From assembly GCF_004341165.1 (NCBI RefSeq), contig NZ_SLZR01000003.1, positions 62,001 to 126,000 of the forward strand: DNA of 64,000 nucleotides. The letters run 5' to 3'. Below, one piece after another: positions 7,752 through 16,024 of the stretch. The translations under genes and the position numbers were made by a program. The notes under the pieces were generated by a model. That model was not told where the DNA came from and searched no databases. It saw nothing but the letters and a program-made list of their open reading frames with translations. Within the stretch, counting starts at the first letter, position 1; every line of letters begins with the position of its first letter. The stretch comes from Reinekea marinisedimentorum. Its GTDB lineage: Bacteria; Pseudomonadota; Gammaproteobacteria; Pseudomonadales; Natronospirillaceae.

Positions 7752-9893
7752 ATGTTTTCGCGTTGCTTGCAGCTGAACAAATTTCACGCAGTTTATCTGG
7801 CCGCTCTGATATTGCTGGCCTGTGTATTCCCGGCCAGTGCAGAAGCCGATGAAAACCGGGCATTGCAGGCCGGTGATGTGCTGTACATCGCCTTCCCCGG
7901 TGAGGATCTGTTCAACAAAAACTTCGTCATTGATGTGGATGGCAAAATAGATGTGCCGGAGATCGGCCTGTTTGCCATTGCCGGGCAGGATATTGAATCG
8001 GCGCAGAACCGTTTGCGCGATCTGCTCAGCCTGATGTTTGTTGACGTGTCCAGTGTGGTGCTCAATCAGCGCGAAGCCAACGTTATGGTCAATGTTATGG
8101 GCTATGTTCGTGAGCCTGGCCTGGTGACCATTCCCAGCCGGGGTAATGTGCAGACGGCCATCGAAGCGGCGGGCGGGCTAATCCCCGGCGCTCAGCTCGA
8201 TAGATTTCAGTTGCGTAGCGAAGCAGAGACTCTGCACTTCAGCTATAAGGCGTATCTTGATTCCGGCGACCCGGCGTTCTTACCCGAGCTGAGCTCGATG
8301 GATACGCTGTTTATTCCGGCTTCACCCCTCACCGGTAACGTGCAGATCGATTTTGATGCAGCAACGCTGTCAGCCGGCGGCGATGCCGGCGATAAAGAAA
8401 GCAGCTTCCGCATTTTTGGTGAGGTAAAAAGTGCCGGTCGATACGCGTTAAAGCCGGATATGAACATAATTGATGCCATCATGCGCGCTGGCGGCGTGAC
8501 CCGTTATGCCGGGGTCGACCAGATTAAGGTGATCGCCGGCAACGAGCCAATCACCTTTAACCTGATGCAATACCTGGAGACCGGTAGCCGCGATCAATTG
8601 CCACCGCTGTCACCGAACATCACAATATTTGTACCGATTCAGGAAGAAGAAATTAAAACCGGTGCCAACGTGGTTTACATCATGGGCGAGGTGTTTAAAC
8701 CGGGTGCCTTTGAAAGCAAGCCCGGCGCAGGTTTTCTGGATATTTTGGCCAACGCCGGCGGGCCAACCCGGTTTGCCGATTCTCGCCAGATTCGCATTTT
8801 GCACAGCAGTGGCGAGGTCAGTGCGTTCGATCTGGTCGCCTTTACTGAAAACGGTGTATCCGAGGCCGTACCGCAGGTTGTTCCGGGTGATGCCATCTTC
8901 GTACCGGAAAAAACCGATCTCAATGAGCCTTCCTGGCTGAAAACACCGCCGGATCGTGCGATTCATATTATCGGGCAGGTTTATAACCCGGGCCGTTATG
9001 AGTGGTCCGGCGAGATGTCGATGATGGATTTGCTTTCCCATGCCGAAGGCCCCACGGCCAAAGCAGATATTGCAAACCTGCGCATCCTGTCGCCACAGCC
9101 CGACGGCACCGTGAAGAGTATCGATTTTAATCTGGACAAATTTATCCGTCAGGGTGGTTTAACGAGCGATCTGCCTCAACTGAAAGCGGGCGATACCATC
9201 GTTGTGCCGGAACTGCCGCAAGACCCAAGTGATAACAAGGGTAACTGGGTACGCCAGGCAAAAGAGGACTCTATTTATATCTTCGGTCAGGTGGGTTCGC
9301 CGGGGCGCTATATGTTCAACCGCGACATGAGCTTCCTGGATATTTTATCGGCAGCCGATGGCCCCAATGAAACGGCTGATATCCATAACATTCGCATTGT
9401 GCACCGTTATGAGAATCATACCGAATACCGTGAGTTGAACCTTTCTGATTACTTTCAGACCGGTGATGAACTGATGCTGCCGGATGTGCGCCCGGGCGAT
9501 GCCATCTACGTACCGGCCATGGAATCCAACTGGCTGGATAAGCCACGCGATTCAGTCGTCAAGGTGATGGGCGCTGTACAAAAGCCGGGCCGTTACGATT
9601 TTAACGATTCCATGACGCTGCTCGATTTGCTGGCCGAGGCGGGCGGGCCAACCGACGGTGCATTCCTGAAGAAGATTGTAGTGGTCAACAGCAGCCGCTT
9701 GGAAACCCGCTCGGTGAGTTTTAACCTGATTAAATTTTTGAAAAACCCGGACCCGACAGAGCTGCCTGTGCTGCGTGCCGGTGACACCCTGTTTATTCCC
9801 GACAGAACCCAATCGGCGTGGAGTAAAACCATGGAAGGCGTGCGTGATTCACTCAGTGTGCTTTCTGTTCTGGCCATCGTAGGAGCGTTATAA
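7752..9893 (+). CDS. Polysaccharide export protein with six SLBB domains
   Basis: 713 residues: signal sequence (about 1-30; LILLAC resembles a lipobox, but a signal-peptidase-I site follows in FPASAEA), a Poly_export domain (about 38-110, LQAGDVLYIAFPGEDLF) and six SLBB repeats starting near residues 112, 218, 312, 405, 505 and 600. Each repeat has the pattern G-V/E-V-x-x-P-G-x-Y/F followed by (A/D)GGP or DGP. Wza-type exporters have two to three such repeats, so this is a long version, possibly a taller periplasmic ring. It should form the outer-membrane/periplasmic conduit for the EPS. A short hydrophobic tail (SVLAIVGAL) ends the protein. Confidence 0.88.
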   Translation: MFSRCLQLNKFHAVYLAALILLACVFPASAEADENRALQAGDVLYIAFPGEDLFNKNFVIDVDGKIDVPEIGLFAIAGQDIESAQNRLRDLLSLMFVDVSSVVLNQREANVMVNVMGYVREPGLVTIPSRGNVQTAIEAAGGLIPGAQLDRFQLRSEAETLHFSYKAYLDSGDPAFLPELSSMDTLFIPASPLTGNVQIDFDAATLSAGGDAGDKESSFRIFGEVKSAGRYALKPDMNIIDAIMRAGGVTRYAGVDQIKVIAGNEPITFNLMQYLETGSRDQLPPLSPNITIFVPIQEEEIKTGANVVYIMGEVFKPGAFESKPGAGFLDILANAGGPTRFADSRQIRILHSSGEVSAFDLVAFTENGVSEAVPQVVPGDAIFVPEKTDLNEPSWLKTPPDRAIHIIGQVYNPGRYEWSGEMSMMDLLSHAEGPTAKADIANLRILSPQPDGTVKSIDFNLDKFIRQGGLTSDLPQLKAGDTIVVPELPQDPSDNKGNWVRQAKEDSIYIFGQVGSPGRYMFNRDMSFLDILSAADGPNETADIHNIRIVHRYENHTEYRELNLSDYFQTGDELMLPDVRPGDAIYVPAMESNWLDKPRDSVVKVMGAVQKPGRYDFNDSMTLLDLLAEAGGPTDGAFLKKIVVVNSSRLETRSVSFNLIKFLKNPDPTELPVLRAGDTLFIPDRTQSAWSKTMEGVRDSLSVLSVLAIVGAL

Positions 9894-9894
9894 A

Positions 9895-10590
9895 ATGGCA
9901 GCACTTTCAGAATACCTGGAAATTGATGAGGTTTGCTTTCAGCTGGCACAGGGCAAGCAAAAGGTCGTGGCCGTCACCTCGGCCAACAGTGGCGAGGGTG
10001 TTTCCACCATTGCCTGTGCGCTGGCCGAGCGTTGTCAGAAAGCCGGTAAGCATACGCTGTTGGTGGATATGAATTACCACCGTCCTTCACTGCATAAAAA
10101 ATACAATCTGCAGCGTGGTGTCTGGCAATGTGGCGAAACGGCCAGCTCGGCCATTCATAAAGTAGGCGGGCACCTGTCGGTTTTACCGGCAAGTCTGACG
10201 CTGGATAAAAGCCTGCGGGAACCGGATCTGCTAACCGAACAACTGCGCAACTGGCAGCAAAGTTTTGATGCCATCGTGTTTGATACCTCACCACTGAACG
10301 CGATTAACCGTCATAACCTGGCGGCCGAGCAGGCATGTGCGGCCGCCGGCTCCACACTGGTCGTGTTGCAGGCGGCGGTAACAAAAGAAGCGGATATATT
10401 AGAAGCCTTGGCTAAACTAAAAAGTCATAAGGCAAACATTGCCGGTTGGGTGATGAATGACCTCTGCTGCCCGGCGCTGGCCAGTGAAATGCAGCGGGAG
10501 GTGAAACGGCTGGCGCGATACGCTCCCAGGTTCGCGCGCTGGTTGGAACGAAAGATTCTTCAGAACGACTTTATTAACCAGGTGATGTGA
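9895..10590 (+). CDS. CpsD/Wzc-like P-loop ATPase with degenerate Walker A
   Basis: 231 residues of the MinD/CpsD fold. The Walker A region reads TSANSGEGVSTIA, where the usual lysine of GEGKST is valine. Walker A' is LLVDMNYHRPSLHKKYN and the later FDTSPL strand is present. There is no tyrosine cluster at the C-terminus. Enzymes of this family control polymer length with a Wzz partner by cycling autophosphorylation; the loss of lysine and tyrosines suggests a non-kinase structural or regulatory partner, as in some exosortase-linked EPS systems. A GGAG ribosome-binding site precedes the ATG, and the stop is 1 base before the next ATG. Confidence 0.8.
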   Translation: MAALSEYLEIDEVCFQLAQGKQKVVAVTSANSGEGVSTIACALAERCQKAGKHTLLVDMNYHRPSLHKKYNLQRGVWQCGETASSAIHKVGGHLSVLPASLTLDKSLREPDLLTEQLRNWQQSFDAIVFDTSPLNAINRHNLAAEQACAAAGSTLVVLQAAVTKEADILEALAKLKSHKANIAGWVMNDLCCPALASEMQREVKRLARYAPRFARWLERKILQNDFINQVM

Positions 10591-10591
10591 T

Positions 10592-11401
10592 ATGAAAACG
10601 ATAAAAAAAATAATGCTTGTGACCCTGTTAGTGTTCATTACGGCTCCATATGCAACGGCGCAAACCTATAACTTTGCCGTTGTGCCACAGCAGAGTGCCC
10701 AGCAGCTCGCCCAGCTATGGCAGCCGGTGTTTGATGAAATTCACGCCCAAAGCGGCATTGAGCTGGTGTTTACCACGGCACCGAGTATTCCGGATTTTGA
10801 GCAACGCTTAAACGATGGCGAATACGATTTCGCTTACATGAACCCTTATCATTACACGGTCTATTCGCAGCAGCCGGGCTACCGGGCGTTTGCTAAGTCG
10901 GCCGGTAATCTGATTCAGGGTATCGTGGTGGTTCACAAAGACAGTCACTACCAGAGCCTGGAAGATTTACAGGGCATTGAAATGGCTTTTCCGGCACCCA
11001 AAGCGTTTGCCGCTACTCTGTTGCCGTTGTCGCACCTTCGTAACGATGGCGTAGAGGTAGAGCCTTTTTATGTGCGTACACACGATTCAGTTTATTTAAA
11101 CGTGGCCCAGAAACTCTTTGCGGCCGGCGGTGGTATTTACCGTACCTATAACAATATGGCGGAAGAGGTGCGTGATGAACTGCGCGTGTTGTGGGAAAGC
11201 CCCGGCTATACTCCCCATGCACTGGCGCATCATAACCGGATAGAAAATGATCATGCCAGCAAGGTTCAGCAGGCATTTATTGATCTTGCTATCAGCGATA
11301 CAGGTCAGCAGTTATTGGCTAAGCTGGGTATAGACCAGTTTGAAGCCGCCGAAGATGCCAATTGGGATGATGTAAGGGCATTAGGCATAAAAGATAATTA
11401 A
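10592..11401 (+). CDS. PhnD-like periplasmic substrate-binding protein next to a sensor kinase
   Basis: 269 residues with a signal peptide ending near ATAQTYNF, then the two-lobe fold of phosphate/phosphonate-type binding proteins: FAVVPQQSAQQLAQLW, EYDFAYMNPYHYTVY and SLEDLQGIEMAFPAP. No ABC permease or ATPase gene is nearby. Instead the hybrid kinase at 11410 follows 8 bases later, so the protein probably delivers a ligand signal to that kinase rather than feeding a transporter. The ligand is unknown; the family binds phosphonates, phosphite and other oxyanions or small organics. Confidence 0.82.
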   Translation: MKTIKKIMLVTLLVFITAPYATAQTYNFAVVPQQSAQQLAQLWQPVFDEIHAQSGIELVFTTAPSIPDFEQRLNDGEYDFAYMNPYHYTVYSQQPGYRAFAKSAGNLIQGIVVVHKDSHYQSLEDLQGIEMAFPAPKAFAATLLPLSHLRNDGVEVEPFYVRTHDSVYLNVAQKLFAAGGGIYRTYNNMAEEVRDELRVLWESPGYTPHALAHHNRIENDHASKVQQAFIDLAISDTGQQLLAKLGIDQFEAAEDANWDDVRALGIKDN

Positions 11402-11409
11402 GGGAAATT

Positions 11410-14400
11410 ATGCGCATCAGCTTCCGTACAAAAACCATTGTTGGAATAGCTGTCATTGAAGCGCTGTTCTTAAGTCTGCTTATTGTGAACAGCATCAAAA
11501 TACTTTCATCCTCCCATGAAGATGAACTTGAGTATCGCGCCAACACGCTGACCAATGTTTTTTCGCACGCGGTCGCTGATGCCGTGCTGTCGTTAGATCT
11601 GGCAACGCTCTACACGCTGGTTGACGATCTTCTGGCCAGCGATGAGGTACTGCAGGTAGAGGTTGCCAACCGTCAGCGAACGCTGATTCTAAAAACCAAA
11701 GAAAATGCGACCGTCACGGCTGAACAGGCTATCCAATCTGAACGGCCGATACGGGTCGGTGATTCCGAATTCGGCTACGTTCGTCTCTGGCTCGATTCCA
11801 CCTACGTCGAAGATGTCGTCGCGCACGCTAAATTCCAAAGCATCCGCATTGCAGTTATTGAAATTTTATTTGTCTCGCTGGCATCGATTGCCCTGGGTGC
11901 CTACCTGACCACTCAGCTTTCCCGTTTGCGCGGAGAAATCAAGAAGGTCGGTGAGGGCGATCTTTCACCCACAGAGCGACGCTTCATCCCCAATGATGAA
12001 CTGGGCGATACGCTGACGGCCTTTACGAACCTGAAGGCAGCGTTATCTGCTGCAGAATCTGAACGGGCCGAGGTACTGCGCCGGGTTTCTGAACTGGCTG
12101 AAGAAAACCTGCAGAAGGAACTCTGGCTGAAAACCATCATTAACCAGTTGGTCGATGGTGTCGTTGCCTTTAATGCGAAAGGCGATATCCAGTATGCCAA
12201 CGCGCCCGCACAAAAACTGTTCGGTTATTTAAATGAACCGCTCGCGGGGCTGAATATTTTTACTCTGCCGTGGACCGAGCTGCAAAAGGAACGCATTGCC
12301 GAGTTTATTCATCGTGACCCATCTGATCAGGTGCGGGAAAGCCTGACCCGCCACTCGGATGAAGTGCTTTACCGTATGGATGGCAGCTCGATTTCTGCCA
12401 TCTTAACCCTGAGCCATACCAGCATTAATGATGAAAGCTATTTCATATTAACCCTGCATGAAATGGTCTGGCGTAAGCAGGTTGATGATCAGCTGGCGGT
12501 CAGTGATGCCATTCGCACCGGCATGCTGGAATCGAGCAGCAGCGCGGTCATTGCCATTGATGATGACGGCTTGATTCTGGAGTTTAATCCGGCGGCGGAA
12601 CGCTTGTTTGGCTATCGGCGGCAACAGGTATTGGGGCAGGATATGGCCGAACTGATTATGCCGGAGCGCTTGCGGGAAGGTCATCGCATGGGCATGGCGC
12701 ATTACAAAAAGACCAAAGAAGGGCCCATTTTACGTCAGGTCGTCGAAGTGGTTGCCCACAACTGCGAGGGCAGGGAGTTTCCGATTGAACTGGCGGTCGC
12801 ACCGATCGAAACGAAATCCGGGACCATCTTTACTGCGGTGATCAGCGATATCAGCGAGCGCATCAAGAATACGGAGCGGCTGCAGCAAGCCAAAGAAGAT
12901 GCCGATGATGCCAACCGTGAAAAATCCCGTTTTCTGGCGTCCATGAGCCACGAGATTCGCACGCCGCTGAATATCATTTTAGGTATGGTGGATTTGCTGC
13001 AAAACACCCCGCTGAATGATAAGCAACGGGGTTTTACCCTCAGTGCTGAAAACGCCGGCCGCAATCTTTTGGATATGGTGAACGACATACTCGACCTATC
13101 CAAAATTGAAGCCGGTAAAATGGAACCGAAGCTGCAGACCATTAATCCGGTTCAGCTGTTCGAGGAAACCGTTCAATTGTTTAACCAGCGCTGCATTGCA
13201 AAGAATTTGGCGCTGACAATCGAAACCAGCTCGGAGCTGCCCAAGGCAGTCGTTACCGATGCTTCTTTTTACCGGCAAATTATTTCCAACCTGATGGCTA
13301 ATGCAGTGAATTACACCAATAATGGCAGTATCACCGCGCGCCTGCAGATAAAAACCATCAATGGCCTGCCGCATCTGTCTGCTGAAATTGAAGACACCGG
13401 GGTTGGCTTAAGCCCGGAAGAGCAAAAACAGCTGTTTCAGGAGTTTACTCAGGTGCATCAGGCGCACCCTAAACAGACCAAAGGCAGTGGCATTGGCCTG
13501 GTCATCTGCCGGGAACTTGCCAACCTGTGTGGTGGCGACATTACGCTGACCAGTGAGGTTGGCAAGGGGTCGACCTTTGCCTTCCAGCTGCCGGTAACGC
13601 TTGCCGAAATATCCGAACCGGCGCAGCAACCCCGTGTTGAACAGGCGCATAACGTACTGAAAGGTGCGCGCATTCTGTTGGTGGAAGACAGCGAAGCCAA
13701 CCGGGTGATTGCCAATACCTTCCTGGAAGATGCCGGCTGCATTGTGACTGAGGCGGTCGATGGTCTGGATGCTATCGAGCAGGTTAAAAGCCATCACTTC
13801 GATGCCATTCTGATGGATATGCGCATGCCGAATATGGGCGGTGTTGAAGCCGCCGAGCATATCCGCAGGAATCAGCTTGCGGAATCCACCCCCATCATTG
13901 CCCTGACAGCGCATGCCCTGGTTGAGGTGCGTGATAACTGCCTGGCCGTGGGCATGCAGGATTTTCTGACCAAACCGATCGAACGGAAGTTACTGCTGCG
14001 TACCCTGAACCACTGGCTGACTGAACCGATGCAAAACAGCCAAGCCGCACCTGCGGAACCTGTCATCAACGATGAAAACGACTTGCTAATTTTTGATGAA
14101 GGCGCGGTGAATCAGCTGATTGAAGACACCAGTGAGAAAGCCGTCAGTCACATGCTGAATGTGTTTTTCCGAGAGTGCGATCAGCGCCTGAAACTGATTT
14201 TACAGGCCCGGCAGGATGCCGACAGCGAAGCCATGGGCGTGAGTGCTCATGCGTTGAAAAGCAGTGCAAAAACCTTTGGTGCCATGCAACTTTCGGCGGT
14301 TGCTGAAAAGCTGGAAGCCGCCTGTGCAAATGCAGATGCAGCCTTGCAGGAAACCCTGGTTGATCAATTGCCGGAATTGATGGCCGATACCAAAGGGTTA

Positions 14401-14454
14401 ATGAACACGATGTTAGCCAACTGGTGGCAACCGGAAACGCAGGAGCAAACCTAA
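11410..14454 (+). CDS. Hybrid sensor histidine kinase (HAMP-PAS-PAS-HisKA-HATPase-REC-HPt)
   Basis: 1014 residues. Membrane helices at about 11-32 and 145-168 bracket a periplasmic domain. HAMP (about 168-222) and two PAS domains (about 238-340 and 367-480) follow. HisKA has SHEIRTPLNIILGM (His near 513). HATPase has NAVNYTNNGS, DTGVGL and GSGIGLVIC. REC (about 755-870) has ILLVEDSEANR with the phospho-acceptor in LMDMRMPNMGG. A C-terminal HPt has AHALKSSAKTFG. This is a full phosphorelay in one inner-membrane protein. Probable targets are the receiver of the switch protein at 14457 and the activator at 16025. The binding protein just upstream is its likely input. Confidence 0.92.
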   Translation: MRISFRTKTIVGIAVIEALFLSLLIVNSIKILSSSHEDELEYRANTLTNVFSHAVADAVLSLDLATLYTLVDDLLASDEVLQVEVANRQRTLILKTKENATVTAEQAIQSERPIRVGDSEFGYVRLWLDSTYVEDVVAHAKFQSIRIAVIEILFVSLASIALGAYLTTQLSRLRGEIKKVGEGDLSPTERRFIPNDELGDTLTAFTNLKAALSAAESERAEVLRRVSELAEENLQKELWLKTIINQLVDGVVAFNAKGDIQYANAPAQKLFGYLNEPLAGLNIFTLPWTELQKERIAEFIHRDPSDQVRESLTRHSDEVLYRMDGSSISAILTLSHTSINDESYFILTLHEMVWRKQVDDQLAVSDAIRTGMLESSSSAVIAIDDDGLILEFNPAAERLFGYRRQQVLGQDMAELIMPERLREGHRMGMAHYKKTKEGPILRQVVEVVAHNCEGREFPIELAVAPIETKSGTIFTAVISDISERIKNTERLQQAKEDADDANREKSRFLASMSHEIRTPLNIILGMVDLLQNTPLNDKQRGFTLSAENAGRNLLDMVNDILDLSKIEAGKMEPKLQTINPVQLFEETVQLFNQRCIAKNLALTIETSSELPKAVVTDASFYRQIISNLMANAVNYTNNGSITARLQIKTINGLPHLSAEIEDTGVGLSPEEQKQLFQEFTQVHQAHPKQTKGSGIGLVICRELANLCGGDITLTSEVGKGSTFAFQLPVTLAEISEPAQQPRVEQAHNVLKGARILLVEDSEANRVIANTFLEDAGCIVTEAVDGLDAIEQVKSHHFDAILMDMRMPNMGGVEAAEHIRRNQLAESTPIIALTAHALVEVRDNCLAVGMQDFLTKPIERKLLLRTLNHWLTEPMQNSQAAPAEPVINDENDLLIFDEGAVNQLIEDTSEKAVSHMLNVFFRECDQRLKLILQARQDADSEAMGVSAHALKSSAKTFGAMQLSAVAEKLEAACANADAALQETLVDQLPELMADTKGLMNTMLANWWQPETQEQT

Positions 14455-14456
14455 CT

Positions 14457-15995
14457 GTGACAAACACCTTTACCCTGGCCGATGACGCCCCCTGTACCGT
14501 TGAACTGGTGCGCAAAATTCGCAGTAAAATTACCACGCTGCTGAAAAAGCAGGGCGAGCTGCAACTGCAAATAGACGATTTGCTGCTGGCGGTATCGGAA
14601 CATTTAGCCAACCTGAGTGAACACGGCGACGGCCTTATTTGTGACCTCTACTGGCATAGCGACAGCCGTACCTTTGAATGTCGTGATAACGGCAACAGTA
14701 TTGAAGCGCTGCTGAAGGGCGCGAGCCTGTTGGATGACAGCGAACAGACCTTTGAACTGCAGGAGAGTGGCATGGGGCTGTCGTTGATTACAACGCTGTT
14801 TCCTGACTACCGCTACCTTGCCGCCGATGACCGGCAACCTCGCAACCGCCTGTTAATCCGGCTGCCGAAGCCGCGTCATAAGTTGGCCGTGGTGGATGAC
14901 GACCCGGTATTCCTGGAATTGCTCAAAGCTTACCTGGAAGCAGATTACGATCTCGTCACCTACGGTTCGGCTACCGAGGCACTGGCGCAAAACCTGCTCG
15001 CGCAGGTCTCTCTGGTTATCGCAGATATGCATATGCCCGGTTTTAACGGCATTGAATTGCGCAAGCACCTGCTGGATGACGATCAGACAGCCAACACGCC
15101 CTTTATCTTTTTAACCGGGGATGAATCGGCGACCAAACGCCAGAGTGCCAGTGAACTGCAGATTGACGATTACCTGCTCAAACCCATCAACAAGGCGCGG
15201 TTGATTGATACCATTGAGCGCGTGCTGCTGCGTTCGCAACGAATTAAATCGCGTTTAAATGCACAGATAGACAGCCGCATAAACCGCAGCCTGTGGCCAA
15301 AAGGGCCCTGGCAGATTGGCCCTGTTCAGGCCGATTACGCCTATGTGGTGGCAGAGCGGGGCGGTGGCGATTTTCTGTTTCACCATGCCTATGAAGATAA
15401 ACAGCGCTTTGTGCTGGGCGATGTTATGGGCCATGGCGAGCAGGCCAAGTTTTTTGCTTTTTCTATGTCTGGCTTTATTACAGGCCTCAGTGCTGCCTCG
15501 ACAGAGGCAACAGAGTGTTCTGCGTTTTTAAACCGCCTCTCAGGGTTGTTGTGTCATTCTGAGCTGATGATGAACACTTTGGTCACCTTGCAGGTGATTG
15601 ATATTTACGAGGACGGGACCGTTGAAATCTGCAGTGCCGGGCATCCGCCCCCCTTCCTACTGGCGAAAAATGCAGCAGCAACGGAAGTCGATGTGAACGG
15701 GCCGTTGCCGGGCATGAGTGAAGATGCGCACTATCAGAGTGTGCGGCTGCAGCTAAGCAAAGACCAGTCTCTGATGTTCTATACCGACGGTCTGGTTGAA
15801 GCGCTGCTGATGAAAGATTGCCACACAGCTTTAGCAGAGACACTCAATGCGTTGCAGCAGCAATCAACACAGGTGCTCAACGCCGGTCAACTGGCCACAG
15901 AGCTGGCCTTTGAAAACCGCCTGTTGGATGACGACGTTTCGGTGTTTTCGGTTTTCTTTTCCTGTCAAAATGACGACTCTGAAAATATTAGCTAG
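14457..15995 (+). CDS. Anti-sigma-type HATPase / receiver / PP2C phosphatase switch protein
   Basis: About 512 residues with three domains: a RsbW-like HATPase (about 20-140: DDLLLAVSEHLANL, ESGMGLSLI), a receiver (about 141-262: LAVVDDDPVF, VIADMHMPGFNG with the phospho-Asp, and LKPINKA), and a SpoIIE/RsbU-type PP2C phosphatase (about 285-510: GDVMGHGEQAKFFA, SAGHPPPFLL, MFYTDGLVEA, DDDVSVF). It could both phosphorylate and dephosphorylate the STAS protein at 6553, with direction set by phosphorylation of the receiver. Domain order differs from HsbR-type proteins (REC-PP2C-HATPase), one of which is at 44914. The GTG at 14457 comes 2 bases after the kinase stop, with AGGAG upstream. Confidence 0.87.
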   Translation: MTNTFTLADDAPCTVELVRKIRSKITTLLKKQGELQLQIDDLLLAVSEHLANLSEHGDGLICDLYWHSDSRTFECRDNGNSIEALLKGASLLDDSEQTFELQESGMGLSLITTLFPDYRYLAADDRQPRNRLLIRLPKPRHKLAVVDDDPVFLELLKAYLEADYDLVTYGSATEALAQNLLAQVSLVIADMHMPGFNGIELRKHLLDDDQTANTPFIFLTGDESATKRQSASELQIDDYLLKPINKARLIDTIERVLLRSQRIKSRLNAQIDSRINRSLWPKGPWQIGPVQADYAYVVAERGGGDFLFHHAYEDKQRFVLGDVMGHGEQAKFFAFSMSGFITGLSAASTEATECSAFLNRLSGLLCHSELMMNTLVTLQVIDIYEDGTVEICSAGHPPPFLLAKNAAATEVDVNGPLPGMSEDAHYQSVRLQLSKDQSLMFYTDGLVEALLMKDCHTALAETLNALQQQSTQVLNAGQLATELAFENRLLDDDVSVFSVFFSCQNDDSENIS

Positions 15996-16024
15996 GATTT
16001 AACTGAATACCTCAGAGTTCAGCT

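Noticed and set aside
13408-13914. 168-codon open frame on the minus strand
   Set aside because: Antisense shadow of the hybrid kinase ATPase and receiver region.
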